A stretch of 44,278 nt of DNA from Syntrophomonas sp. UBA4922 (GTDB lineage Bacteria > Bacillota > Syntrophomonadia > Syntrophomonadales > Syntrophomonadaceae). Shown here piece after piece: positions 8,125-16,111 of the stretch. The translations under genes were made by a program, and so were the position numbers. The DNA is taken from positions 54,658 to 98,935 of the forward strand of contig DHBS01000014.1 of NCBI GenBank assembly GCA_002398825.1, given 5' to 3'. Position 1 is the stretch's first letter. Every line of letters begins with the position of its first letter. The notes beneath the pieces are model-generated. The model did no database searches. It was not told the DNA's origin and was given only the letters and a program-made list of their open reading frames with translations.

Positions 8125-9957
8125 TTACTGCAGGTTGAACACCTTGAAGCGCTCCGAGTTCAGTTTGACCTCGGCGCTTCCGCTGCCGTAATAGCTTACC
8201 CCTACGTTAACATTGGTTCCTGAGTTATGGGTTTGCTTGTACACCTGGCGGGTTCCCTCAGAGTCAGTAACATTTATAACAACCTGGTATTGTTTTTCTC
8301 CTGTAGGCAGGGTAAACTGCAGGGTTTTGGTCTTGGCGGTAGCCTTGGCGCCGTTGCTGACTACCAGATTGACGGTGCTTCCCTGCTCAATCAAGATCCC
8401 TGAGGCAGTATCCTGAGATATTACAATATCTTTTTTGTAGGTGTTGCTGTCCTGCCTTTTTACCGGACCTAAAACCAGTCCCTTCTCAGTCAATCTATCT
8501 TCAGCCTCATCCAGACTCAAACCCTCCAAGGCAGGCATGGGAACCTTGGGCGGGGTCTTGCCTTTGCTGATCAACAAATTCACTTTGGAACCCTTGGCAG
8601 CTTCCCCGCCGCTTGGGCTCTGGGAAATAACCTGACCGAGCTGATAACGATCATCATAATTCTGATCAGTTGTTCCCACTTCCAGCCCGTTGTTACGCAG
8701 CTGAATCTCGGCATCCCCCTGTGGCAGGCCGACCACATTGGGAACCTGCACCATCTCCGGACCTTTGGACAATATTACCGAGATTTCCCGGCCTGTTTTC
8801 ACGGTCTGCTCTGGGGCCGGCTCTTGCGAAATAATCAGATCCTTTTCAACCTCATCGCTGAAATTACGTCCGGCCACCGCTATTTTTAGATTCAAAGCCG
8901 CCAATTCTTCGGTGGCTTCTTTCAATTCCATACCCTGCAGATTGGGAACCTGAACCTCTTTGCCGAATATACTGCCGCCCATCACCCACCATATACCGGA
9001 TAACAAGCCTAGAATAGCCACGGCGATGATGGCCATCCCGGCCGGGCGTATTTTGCGCTTGGTAGCCGGGATTTTATTACTGGAGTTAATAGGACTCATT
9101 ATTAAGGTAGTCCCGTTGCGATCCTTTCTCACTCTGCTTACTGATTCGTCCAGATTTATGAGCGCATTGCGCATCTCCTCGGCGCTGCCAAAACGGTGTG
9201 CGGGCAGTTTTTCCATAGCCTTCAAGGTTATGGCGGAAAGGGCGTTTCCTACTGCGGGATTGATTTTTTCCGGGGGGATGGGTTCATCGTGAATGTGCTT
9301 CAAAGCCACGGTAATAGTGCTCTCCGCATCGAAAGGAGGCTTTCCGGTCAGCATTTCGTATAAGACACAGCCTAGAGAATAAATATCTGTTGCCGGGGTA
9401 ACCGGTTCTCCTTTGGCTTGTTCCGGGGAAATGTAGTGAACGGTTCCCACCAGATCCCGGGCGAAGGTGAGGGTTTTCTTGTTGATGGCCTGCGCGATGC
9501 CAAAATCGGCTACTTTAACAATGCCTCTTTTGGTGATAAGAATGTTATGAGGTTTGATATCACGATGTATTATGCCATTCTCATGGGCATGGTGTATGCC
9601 TTCGCAGATCATGATGGCGATCTCCGCAGCTTTATCTGCGGGTAGCTGGACTTCCGCGGCAATGACTTCCTGCAAGGTCTGGCCCTCGATGTATTCCATA
9701 ACGATGTAATGAATATTGCCTTCCTGGCCAACGTCAAATATATTTACGATATTGGGATGTGATAGGCGGGCTGCGGCCAGGGCTTCGGTTTTAAAGCTCT
9801 GCACGAAAACCTGGTCCTGTGAATATTCCTCTTTAAGGATTTTGATCGCCACAATGCGATCCAGGCTTTTGCAGTGGGCCTTGTATACCGTGGCCATGCC
9901 GCCTTCTCCTACCTCCTCAAGGAGTTCATACCGTTCGCCTAGAATCATATCTTTCAC
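8125..9957 (-). CDS. prkC: PASTA-domain Ser/Thr protein kinase
   Basis: A 610-aa membrane kinase that senses muropeptides or lipid II and phosphorylates cell-wall, translation and germination targets. The kinase domain is at ~8-270, with glycine loop GEGGMATV, K39, HRD (131-133) and DFG (151-153). One transmembrane helix lies at ~306-327. Three extracellular PASTA repeats follow (~335-399, 402-467, 470-536), then a C-terminal beta-rich tail of ~70 residues. All catalytic residues are present. GTG at 9957 has AGGAGG eight bases upstream, overlapping the prpC stop region, so it is coupled to its phosphatase. Confidence 0.96.
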   Translation of the reverse strand: MKDMILGERYELLEEVGEGGMATVYKAHCKSLDRIVAIKILKEEYSQDQVFVQSFKTEALAAARLSHPNIVNIFDVGQEGNIHYIVMEYIEGQTLQEVIAAEVQLPADKAAEIAIMICEGIHHAHENGIIHRDIKPHNILITKRGIVKVADFGIAQAINKKTLTFARDLVGTVHYISPEQAKGEPVTPATDIYSLGCVLYEMLTGKPPFDAESTITVALKHIHDEPIPPEKINPAVGNALSAITLKAMEKLPAHRFGSAEEMRNALINLDESVSRVRKDRNGTTLIMSPINSSNKIPATKRKIRPAGMAIIAVAILGLLSGIWWVMGGSIFGKEVQVPNLQGMELKEATEELAALNLKIAVAGRNFSDEVEKDLIISQEPAPEQTVKTGREISVILSKGPEMVQVPNVVGLPQGDAEIQLRNNGLEVGTTDQNYDDRYQLGQVISQSPSGGEAAKGSKVNLLISKGKTPPKVPMPALEGLSLDEAEDRLTEKGLVLGPVKRQDSNTYKKDIVISQDTASGILIEQGSTVNLVVSNGAKATAKTKTLQFTLPTGEKQYQVVINVTDSEGTRQVYKQTHNSGTNVNVGVSYYGSGSAEVKLNSERFKVFNLQ

Positions 9958-9969
9958 TCTCGTAACCTC

Positions 9970-10683
9970 CTAGTCGATGAGTAGAAGTATGAGGGTTATA
10001 TTGTCATAACCACCTCGGGCCAGTGCAGTTTGAACCATTTCCTGAGCGATTTTATCCAAATCATTGGTATAATTCCGATAGATCGCCAGCATATCCTGTG
10101 GAGTCAATAAATCACTAAGTCCATCACTGCAGATCAAAACCGCATCACCGGGAGATAGGGGAACCTGGCAGCTGTCAACCTCCACCCGGGGGGCAATGCC
10201 AATAGCCCGGGTCAAGATATGATTATAAGCGCTGCTGCGGGAGTCCTCTTCACTGAGCAATCCCTTGCTCACCATCTGCTCAGCCAGGGTGTGATCCCGG
10301 CTGAGCTTTTCAATCTGATTATTGCGGATGCGAAATAAGGCGCTATCGCCAACATGGCCCATAAAAAGCCGATTTTCCCATACTAACGCCACTGTGGCAG
10401 TGGTTCCCATGTCGTGCAGATCCGGATTGGTCTGACTCTCTTCCCAAACCTTGAGATTGGCCTGCTGTATGGCGCCTTCCAATGGGGTGATAGACTGGCC
10501 TGGAGGATTTTCTTTTATCCAGGCGTGAATTGTGCGTACTGCCAAGCGAGACGCCACATCACCGCCGCGATGCCCTCCCATTCCGTCACAAACCGCAAAT
10601 AAGCCCCTGGCGGTGTCGACCAGGTAGCTATCTTCATTTCTCGGCCTAATTTTACCGGTATCTGTTACTACACTAACTTTCAT
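9970..10683 (-). CDS. prpC: PP2C-type Ser/Thr phosphatase
   Basis: A 237-aa PPM-family phosphatase that reverses PrkC phosphorylation. The metal-binding motifs are all there: NEDSYLVD, CDGMGGHRGGD, GHVGDSALF, CSDGLSDLL and GGYDNITLILL. The frame extends upstream to 10791 inside rlmN, but the ATG at 10683 opens the typical MKVSVVTDTGKIRPRNED and has GGTGG five bases upstream. It is 77 bases after rlmN and 12 bases before prkC. Confidence 0.95.
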   Translation of the reverse strand: MKVSVVTDTGKIRPRNEDSYLVDTARGLFAVCDGMGGHRGGDVASRLAVRTIHAWIKENPPGQSITPLEGAIQQANLKVWEESQTNPDLHDMGTTATVALVWENRLFMGHVGDSALFRIRNNQIEKLSRDHTLAEQMVSKGLLSEEDSRSSAYNHILTRAIGIAPRVEVDSCQVPLSPGDAVLICSDGLSDLLTPQDMLAIYRNYTNDLDKIAQEMVQTALARGGYDNITLILLLID

Positions 10684-10760
10684 AATCCACCCTGACCTGC
10701 CGGATTGGGCACAAAACCCATTAACCCGTATATTAGAGGATGGTTTTCCCCCGTCCCCAT

Positions 10761-11831
10761 TTAATTTGGCTTCACCGCCAGCTGCCCACAAGCCGCTTCG
10801 ATGTCGCCGCCATGTTCTTCACGTATACTCACGTTCAAGCCCAGGGCCGCCAGCCAGTTATAAAATTGCTTTACCCGGCTGGGGTCCGGTTTGCGGTACA
10901 GTAAACCACCTACTTCATTATAGGGAATTAAATTAACATTAGCCAGTAAAGGTTTTACCAGCTTAGCCATGTTTTCCGCGTCCTTGCGGCCGATATTAAC
11001 CTCATCGAGCATAATGTATTCAAAAGTAACCCTGCGCCCGGTTTTTTCAACATAGGTTTTTATCGCAGCCATCAAAGTCTCCAAAGGGTATTTCTTATTT
11101 ATAGGCACCAACTCGTCGCGCAGCTGGTCATCAGCGGCGTGCAGGGAAACGGCCAGGGTGACCTGCAAATCCTCCTCGGCCAACCGCAAAATGCCGTGGG
11201 CTTCTCCACAGGTGGAAATGGTGATATGCCGCTGTCCCAACTGGATTCCACGCGGATCATTCATTATCTGTATGGAGCGAACCACTTGAGCAAGATTGAG
11301 CAAAGGCTCACCCATGCCCATAAAGACCACATTGGTTATCAATGGCTCCTGGGGGTTTTTTAGGCGGCGTCTGAGTTCCCGCCGCGACCCTAAAAGTTGC
11401 CCCACGATTTCGTGGGCGGAGAGGTTGCGCTGAAACACACCCTGCCCGGTTGCGCAAAAAGCGCAGCGAAACGGACATCCCACCTGGGAAGAAACACATA
11501 AAGTGTAGCGTCCGTTCAAATTGGCAGACTGGGGGATCAATACCGTCTCAATCCTTTTTTTATCATTCATTTCCATCAGGAATTTGCGGGTGCCGTCTTC
11601 CGAGACCCGTTGTTTTAAGACCCTGGGTATGGAAATAAATGCTTTGTCATCAAACTGCTGCCTGATCTCGCGCGGGATATCACTCATTTCATAGAAGGAA
11701 GAAGTATCTTTTATGTATATCCAGCGGTGCAACTGGCGGCCGCGAAAACGCGGCTGTCCCTGGCTAACTGCGAAATCTTCCATTTCCAGCATGTTCATCC
11801 CCAGGAGCTCGATTTTTTCAACACTATTCAT
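10761..11831 (-). CDS. rlmN: Dual-specificity 23S rRNA m2A2503 / tRNA m2A37 methyltransferase
   Basis: A 356-aa radical SAM methyltransferase that methylates C2 of A2503 in 23S rRNA and of A37 in some tRNAs. The Fe-S cluster motif CxxxCxxC is C119-C123-C126. C112 and C348 match the two catalytic cysteines of E. coli RlmN (C118 and C355). GMGEPLLN and the SLHAADDQLRDELVPIN block are typical. C112 and C348 and the lack of any Cfr-specific context favour RlmN over Cfr. ATG at 11831 with GGAGA upstream overlaps the rsmB stop by 8 bases. Confidence 0.95.
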   Translation of the reverse strand: MNSVEKIELLGMNMLEMEDFAVSQGQPRFRGRQLHRWIYIKDTSSFYEMSDIPREIRQQFDDKAFISIPRVLKQRVSEDGTRKFLMEMNDKKRIETVLIPQSANLNGRYTLCVSSQVGCPFRCAFCATGQGVFQRNLSAHEIVGQLLGSRRELRRRLKNPQEPLITNVVFMGMGEPLLNLAQVVRSIQIMNDPRGIQLGQRHITISTCGEAHGILRLAEEDLQVTLAVSLHAADDQLRDELVPINKKYPLETLMAAIKTYVEKTGRRVTFEYIMLDEVNIGRKDAENMAKLVKPLLANVNLIPYNEVGGLLYRKPDPSRVKQFYNWLAALGLNVSIREEHGGDIEAACGQLAVKPN

Positions 11832-13236
11832 GTCCTAATCTCCTCAATAAAGCGTAAAACATGCCGTCACACTGATATCGGCCCGGCCTTAAAGTAAGGC
11901 ATCCCCTTCGGGCCGCTTCGATGTCCTCTGCCGTTAAGGGGAAAAAACTGATCTTTTCCGCAAATCCCTGCACAGCAAAAGGGGCTTCTTTCAGAAATCG
12001 GGCTACCACCTGCTCGTTCTCAGCCGGATTAAAGGTGCAGGTGCTGTATAAAAGCAGTCCATCGGGCTTGAGCAGTCCGGCCGCAGCCTGTAGCAAACGA
12101 AACTGCAGCTGCGGCAAGTTCTTGACCTCTTCCTGGCTCAGGCGCCATCTGGCGTCTGCACGGCGGTTTAAGACCCCCCATCCCGAACAGGGAGCATCCA
12201 ATAGCACCCGCTCGGCCTGGGGAAGGTCCGGCTCAAGCTGTAATATATCGCTTTGCAGCGGGGTCACATGGTTGATCCCCAGCCTCCGGCAATTGGCTTT
12301 CAGCAGTTCCAGCTTATGGGAATGCCTTTCCACCGCTATTACTCTACCCCGGTCGCCCGTCATTTCAGCCACATGGGTGCTTTTGCCACCCACTCCGGCG
12401 CCGAGGTCATATACCAATCCCCCCGGAGGCGGTTCAAGAAGGGCCGCAGCCAGCATGGAACCTTCATTTTGCAGGTAGAACAGGCCCTGCTTATACGAAT
12501 CGAGCTCGATGACGGGCTGTTTCAAATCTCTGATGTGGACTGACCAGGGGGTATAACTGCCCGCCTCAGCCCGCACTCCCTCTTGCTTGAGACGGTCCAA
12601 CAGATCTTCCCGGCCAATCCGTAGCAGATTGCTGCGCGCCGCCACTTTAGGGGGGGAGTTTAAATAGATCAAAGCCCCCTCAACCTCGGCGCTATCTGTC
12701 AGGCTAAGGAATTCCCGCACCAGCCAGTCCGGATAGGAGTATTTGACCGCCAGATACTGCAATTCATCTTCAGCCGGGATTTGAATCTTCTCCCGGCTGC
12801 GCAAATAATTGCGCAATACCCCGTTTACCACCGCACCCAGCCTTTTTCCGGCTTTTAGGTTGGCCATTTTCACTGCGTCGTCTACGCAGGCATAATCAGG
12901 AATGCGATCCATAAACAGCAGCTGGTATAGTGAAATGCGCAGTATATTGCGCACCCAGGGCTGCTGTTTGGCGACCGGTTTGGCCAAAAACAAGTCAAGC
13001 ACCCAATCCAGGTGCCTGACCATACGTACGCTTCCATTCACTATCTCGGTAACCAGGTGGCGGTCTACCCAGGCCAAGGTGCTCTTGCGCAAAGTGCGTT
13101 CCAAGGCCAGATTGGCATACTGGCCTTTCTCGAATACCTCGTATACGATCTGCAAGGCGGTCAAACGCGCCTGTTTACCTGAAGCTGCCGGGGTTGATTG
13201 GTTCCCGTCACGGGTTGAAGACTTTTTAATCGTCAT
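11824..13236 (-). CDS. rsmB: 16S rRNA m5C967 methyltransferase
   Basis: 470 aa. The N-terminal ~150 residues are a NusB-like RNA-binding domain. The C-terminal part is a SAM-dependent m5C methyltransferase of the Sun/NOL1/NOP2 type. The SAM-binding motif YDLGAGVGGKSTH lies at ~276-288. The two catalytic cysteines are C350 (DAPCSG) and C400 (YSTCTFNPAENE). The first ~20 residues are a low-complexity polar extension. ATG at 13236 overlaps the upstream zinc-peptidase gene by 11 bases, with GGGGGAA as ribosome binding site. Confidence 0.95.
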   Translation of the reverse strand: MTIKKSSTRDGNQSTPAASGKQARLTALQIVYEVFEKGQYANLALERTLRKSTLAWVDRHLVTEIVNGSVRMVRHLDWVLDLFLAKPVAKQQPWVRNILRISLYQLLFMDRIPDYACVDDAVKMANLKAGKRLGAVVNGVLRNYLRSREKIQIPAEDELQYLAVKYSYPDWLVREFLSLTDSAEVEGALIYLNSPPKVAARSNLLRIGREDLLDRLKQEGVRAEAGSYTPWSVHIRDLKQPVIELDSYKQGLFYLQNEGSMLAAALLEPPPGGLVYDLGAGVGGKSTHVAEMTGDRGRVIAVERHSHKLELLKANCRRLGINHVTPLQSDILQLEPDLPQAERVLLDAPCSGWGVLNRRADARWRLSQEEVKNLPQLQFRLLQAAAGLLKPDGLLLYSTCTFNPAENEQVVARFLKEAPFAVQGFAEKISFFPLTAEDIEAARRGCLTLRPGRYQCDGMFYALLRRLGHE

Positions 13237-13900
13237 TTCCCCCTGTAAAAATCAATAAATAATACAACAGGTTGGATACTGCGGAAATGGTGGCTGCTAA
13301 ATAGGTTAAAGCCGCCGCTCCCAGGACTTGTTTTATCATGGGGATTTCATCGTTGCTCACCAAACCGGCCGAGCTCAGTTCGGCTACCGCCCGCTGCGAG
13401 GCGTTTATTTCCACCGGCAAAGTAACCACATGGAAAAGCACCACCAGGCTGAACAAGATGATTCCTCCCAGGATCAAGCTGGGGCTTCGCAAGATGAAAC
13501 CCAGAAACAGTATGGGAAAGGATGCCGAGGACGCGAAATTGCTTACCGGCACTATACTGTGGCGCAGTTCCAGAAGTCCGTAACGCTGGTGGTGCTGAAT
13601 AGCATGCCCGCTTTCATGGGCGGCCACACCTATAGCCGCCAAGGAATTGCTGCCGTAGACCGTTTCGGAAAGGCGCACCGCATGAGCCTGCGGATCATAA
13701 TGGTCTGACAATGAGCCGGCTACAGCTTCAATGGCGATGCTGCCCATCTGATTGCGGCGCAGTATGGTCGCTGCGGCTTCCCGGCCGGTGATGCCCCTTT
13801 GGGATCTCACCTGCGAATATTTTTCGAAGGTGGATTTGATCTTAAACTGCGCATAAAGTGATAAAGCCAGGGCCGGTAAAATAAAAAGCAAATAAGTCAT
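13226..13900 (-). CDS. Membrane zinc metallopeptidase, YugP family (PF04298-type)
   Basis: 224 aa. An N-terminal transmembrane helix, the zinc motif HESGH (95-99) inside GVAAHESGHAIQHHQRY, and two or three further hydrophobic segments (~115-165 and ~195-220) match the neutral zinc metallopeptidase family exemplified by Bacillus YugP. The enzyme is membrane bound; its substrates are not known. The gene sits between DUF116 and rsmB, as in many Clostridia. ATG at 13900 has AAGGAGG upstream and overlaps the DUF116 stop by one base. Confidence 0.87.
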   Translation of the reverse strand: MTYLLFILPALALSLYAQFKIKSTFEKYSQVRSQRGITGREAAATILRRNQMGSIAIEAVAGSLSDHYDPQAHAVRLSETVYGSNSLAAIGVAAHESGHAIQHHQRYGLLELRHSIVPVSNFASSASFPILFLGFILRSPSLILGGIILFSLVVLFHVVTLPVEINASQRAVAELSSAGLVSNDEIPMIKQVLGAAALTYLAATISAVSNLLYYLLIFTGGNDD

Positions 13901-14655
13901 CAGAAGCCTCCTTTGCTAATTGTCAGCAGAGCTTTTTCTATCTCTGCCACGTCAACATCAGTATTCACACAAGGACCATTGGGTCTGCAGTTGAGCACCC
14001 CCAGGACTGGAAGTTCACCGGTGTCCTGAATTCCGGAGGACAAATCTCGTTCGCAGGCTATGGCGATTACCGCCTTGGGGTGGTTTTCTCTAATCCATTT
14101 TCTGGCCAGGGTGCCGCCGGTAGCGACTCGCAGTTTGACACGGTACCGCTCGGCTAATTCTCTTAAATCGCTGATTTTGCACTTCCCGCAATTCTTGCAG
14201 TTGTTGACATCTACCGTGATCTTGAACTTGCATTCCGAATTCTGCAGGCAGTGGGGCAGCAAGATCATTATATCCTGAGTTCTTAAAGCCAGTTTTTTAT
14301 TCCCTACCAAATAGTTATTCACCGAAATATATGATTTGAGGATTTTTTCTTTTTCTATGCCAAAAAATTTGCCGGTCAACAAAGCCAGAGGAAACAGCAT
14401 TTCATTGGCCCATTGGGTTAAGTTCTCCAGCGAGGGCACAGTTTTAGAGCGAATAATCATGATCACGATACCCAGAATGCCGATTCCCAAAATGGCAAAT
14501 ATCACCGCTGCTATAAGCGCCAGGCTCAAAAGTACCACCTGGTTGACCAGCGCTTCACGGTTGGCGAATAGGTACCAGACCAGAGCGGCTATCCCGATCA
14601 CCATGATCAGGCTGACACTCAGCAGACCGATATAAAGACGTTTTTTGGCTTGCAT
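13900..14655 (-). CDS. DUF116 family membrane protein with cysteine cluster
   Basis: About 251 aa. Two N-terminal transmembrane helices (~7-30 and ~38-68) precede a cytoplasmic domain holding a cysteine-rich metal-binding region, LPHCLQNSECKFKI..NNCKNCGKCKI, followed by IACERDLSSGI and NCRPNGPCVNTDVD. These are the marks of DUF116, a family of unknown function commonly placed next to fmt in Clostridia. The CxxCxxC group suggests an Fe-S cluster or zinc site (inference). ATG at 14655 is taken as start; GTG at 14658 is also possible. It begins 10 bases after fmt ends. Confidence 0.83.
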   Translation of the reverse strand: MQAKKRLYIGLLSVSLIMVIGIAALVWYLFANREALVNQVVLLSLALIAAVIFAILGIGILGIVIMIIRSKTVPSLENLTQWANEMLFPLALLTGKFFGIEKEKILKSYISVNNYLVGNKKLALRTQDIMILLPHCLQNSECKFKITVDVNNCKNCGKCKISDLRELAERYRVKLRVATGGTLARKWIRENHPKAVIAIACERDLSSGIQDTGELPVLGVLNCRPNGPCVNTDVDVAEIEKALLTISKGGF

Positions 14656-14665
14656 CACCCAGCCC

Positions 14666-15595
14666 TCAGCTTCCCAGGATGAGGCCTGCTGGTATGCGCT
14701 GACCCGCCGCGAAATCGCGGGCCGGCATGCGCTTGCGGCCTTCTTTTTGCACTTCCAACAATTCCACCAGCCCCTGCCCGGTTTGCACCAGGAAACCGCT
14801 GCCGGTAGTCTTTACCAGACCCGGCGTACCTTCGTCGCTAAGGCTGGTCACCCGGCTCTTATAAACCTTGAGCTTGTTTCCCTCTATGGAGGTATAAGCG
14901 CCGGGCAGCGGACTCAAGGCCCGAATCTGATTATGAATTTGCTGGGCTGTCATCTGCCAGCAGATCAGTTCATCATTGCTTCTCAACACCGGTGCGTAGG
15001 TAGCCTGACTGGAGTCCTGTTTTTCTCGAGCCGCAGTACCGTCAGCGACGGCTGCGATTGTCTCCAGCAATAAATCAGCCCCCACCTCAGCCAACCTGTC
15101 GTGCAGTTCCCCATAATCGATATCACCGTCAATGGGCACTGTGGCTTTTTTTATCATGTCCCCGGTATCCAGACCCTGGTCCATGTACATGGTGGTCACC
15201 CCGGTCACGGCTTCCCCGGCCATCAGGGCGCGTTGTATGGGGGCCGCCCCCCGGTAACGGGGAAGTAAGGAACCATGTACATTGATGCATCCATGTACGG
15301 GCAGCGACAGGATACGCGCCGGTATGATCTGCCCGTAAGCCACCACTACAATCATTTCCGGCTGCCATTCGCTGATTTTGAGCAAGGCCGGCTCGGAGTC
15401 AATCCTGGCGGGCTGAAACACCTCCAGGTTTTGCTTGACGGCATACTCCTTTACGGGGCTAAAAGCTAGTTTATGCCCCCGCCCCCGTGGTTTATCGGGC
15501 TGGGTTATAACCCCCGCTATTTCCTGCCCGGATTCGAGCAAGGCTTGCAAGGCTGGCACCGCAAATTGTGCTGTTCCCATAAATACAATCTTCAA
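14666..15595 (-). CDS. fmt: Methionyl-tRNA formyltransferase
   Basis: 309 aa. It formylates Met-tRNAfMet with 10-formyl-THF for translation initiation. The N-terminal Rossmann domain opens KIVFMGTAQFAVPAL. The formyltransferase core has the catalytic Asn/His pair in CINVHGSLLPRYRGAAPIQ (N105, H107) and QGLDTGDM with the catalytic Asp. A C-terminal OB-like domain completes it. The frame reaches 15640, inside def, but TTG at 15595 with GAGGA about seven bases upstream gives the usual N-terminus. Def lies just upstream, a classic pair: Def removes the formyl group that Fmt adds. Confidence 0.95.
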   Translation of the reverse strand: MKIVFMGTAQFAVPALQALLESGQEIAGVITQPDKPRGRGHKLAFSPVKEYAVKQNLEVFQPARIDSEPALLKISEWQPEMIVVVAYGQIIPARILSLPVHGCINVHGSLLPRYRGAAPIQRALMAGEAVTGVTTMYMDQGLDTGDMIKKATVPIDGDIDYGELHDRLAEVGADLLLETIAAVADGTAAREKQDSSQATYAPVLRSNDELICWQMTAQQIHNQIRALSPLPGAYTSIEGNKLKVYKSRVTSLSDEGTPGLVKTTGSGFLVQTGQGLVELLEVQKEGRKRMPARDFAAGQRIPAGLILGS

Positions 15596-15605
15596 TTCGA
15601 AATCC

Positions 15606-16061
15606 TCATCGTTCTCTCCTGGTTTCAATGGCCTTGTCAATGAACAGAATGCCGTCTAAATGATCAATCTCATGCTGCAAGGCCTTGGCCAATAAATCAC
15701 TGCCCTCAATCTCGACTTCTTCACCCTGGCGGTTTAAACCCCGTACTTTGACATACAGGGAGCGTGACACCCGCCCTATTATGCCGGGTACACTCAAGCA
15801 GCCTTCAGTGCCGGTCTTCTCACCTTCCCGCTCGATTATTTCGGGGTTGATCAACTCAATAAACTGTTCCCCGGTATCAATCACGATCAGGCGTTTTAAG
15901 ACCCCAATCTGCGGGGCTGCCAACCCCAGGCCCTCTTCAGCATAGAGGGTGTCGCGCATATTATCCAGAACCCGTAGTATGCCGTCATTGATTTTGGCGA
16001 CAGCCGCGGAACGGGTCCGCAAGGTTTCATTGGGCAGTTTCAACACTTGGTATACAGCCAT
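15606..16061 (-). CDS. def: Peptide deformylase
   Basis: A 151-aa metalloenzyme (usually Fe2+) that removes N-formyl groups from new proteins. All three motifs are intact: GLGLAAPQIG (44-53), EGCLS (86-90, metal ligand C88) and HEIDHLDG (130-137, ligands H130 and H134, catalytic E131). The length fits type 1 deformylases. ATG at 16061 has AAGGAGAG upstream. It sits between priA (50 bases) and fmt (10 bases). Confidence 0.97.
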   Translation of the reverse strand: MAVYQVLKLPNETLRTRSAAVAKINDGILRVLDNMRDTLYAEEGLGLAAPQIGVLKRLIVIDTGEQFIELINPEIIEREGEKTGTEGCLSVPGIIGRVSRSLYVKVRGLNRQGEEVEIEGSDLLAKALQHEIDHLDGILFIDKAIETRRER

Positions 16062-16111
16062 TAAACACTCTCCTTACATAACAACGGTTAGTTTTATTGC
16101 CCCTTTTTAGT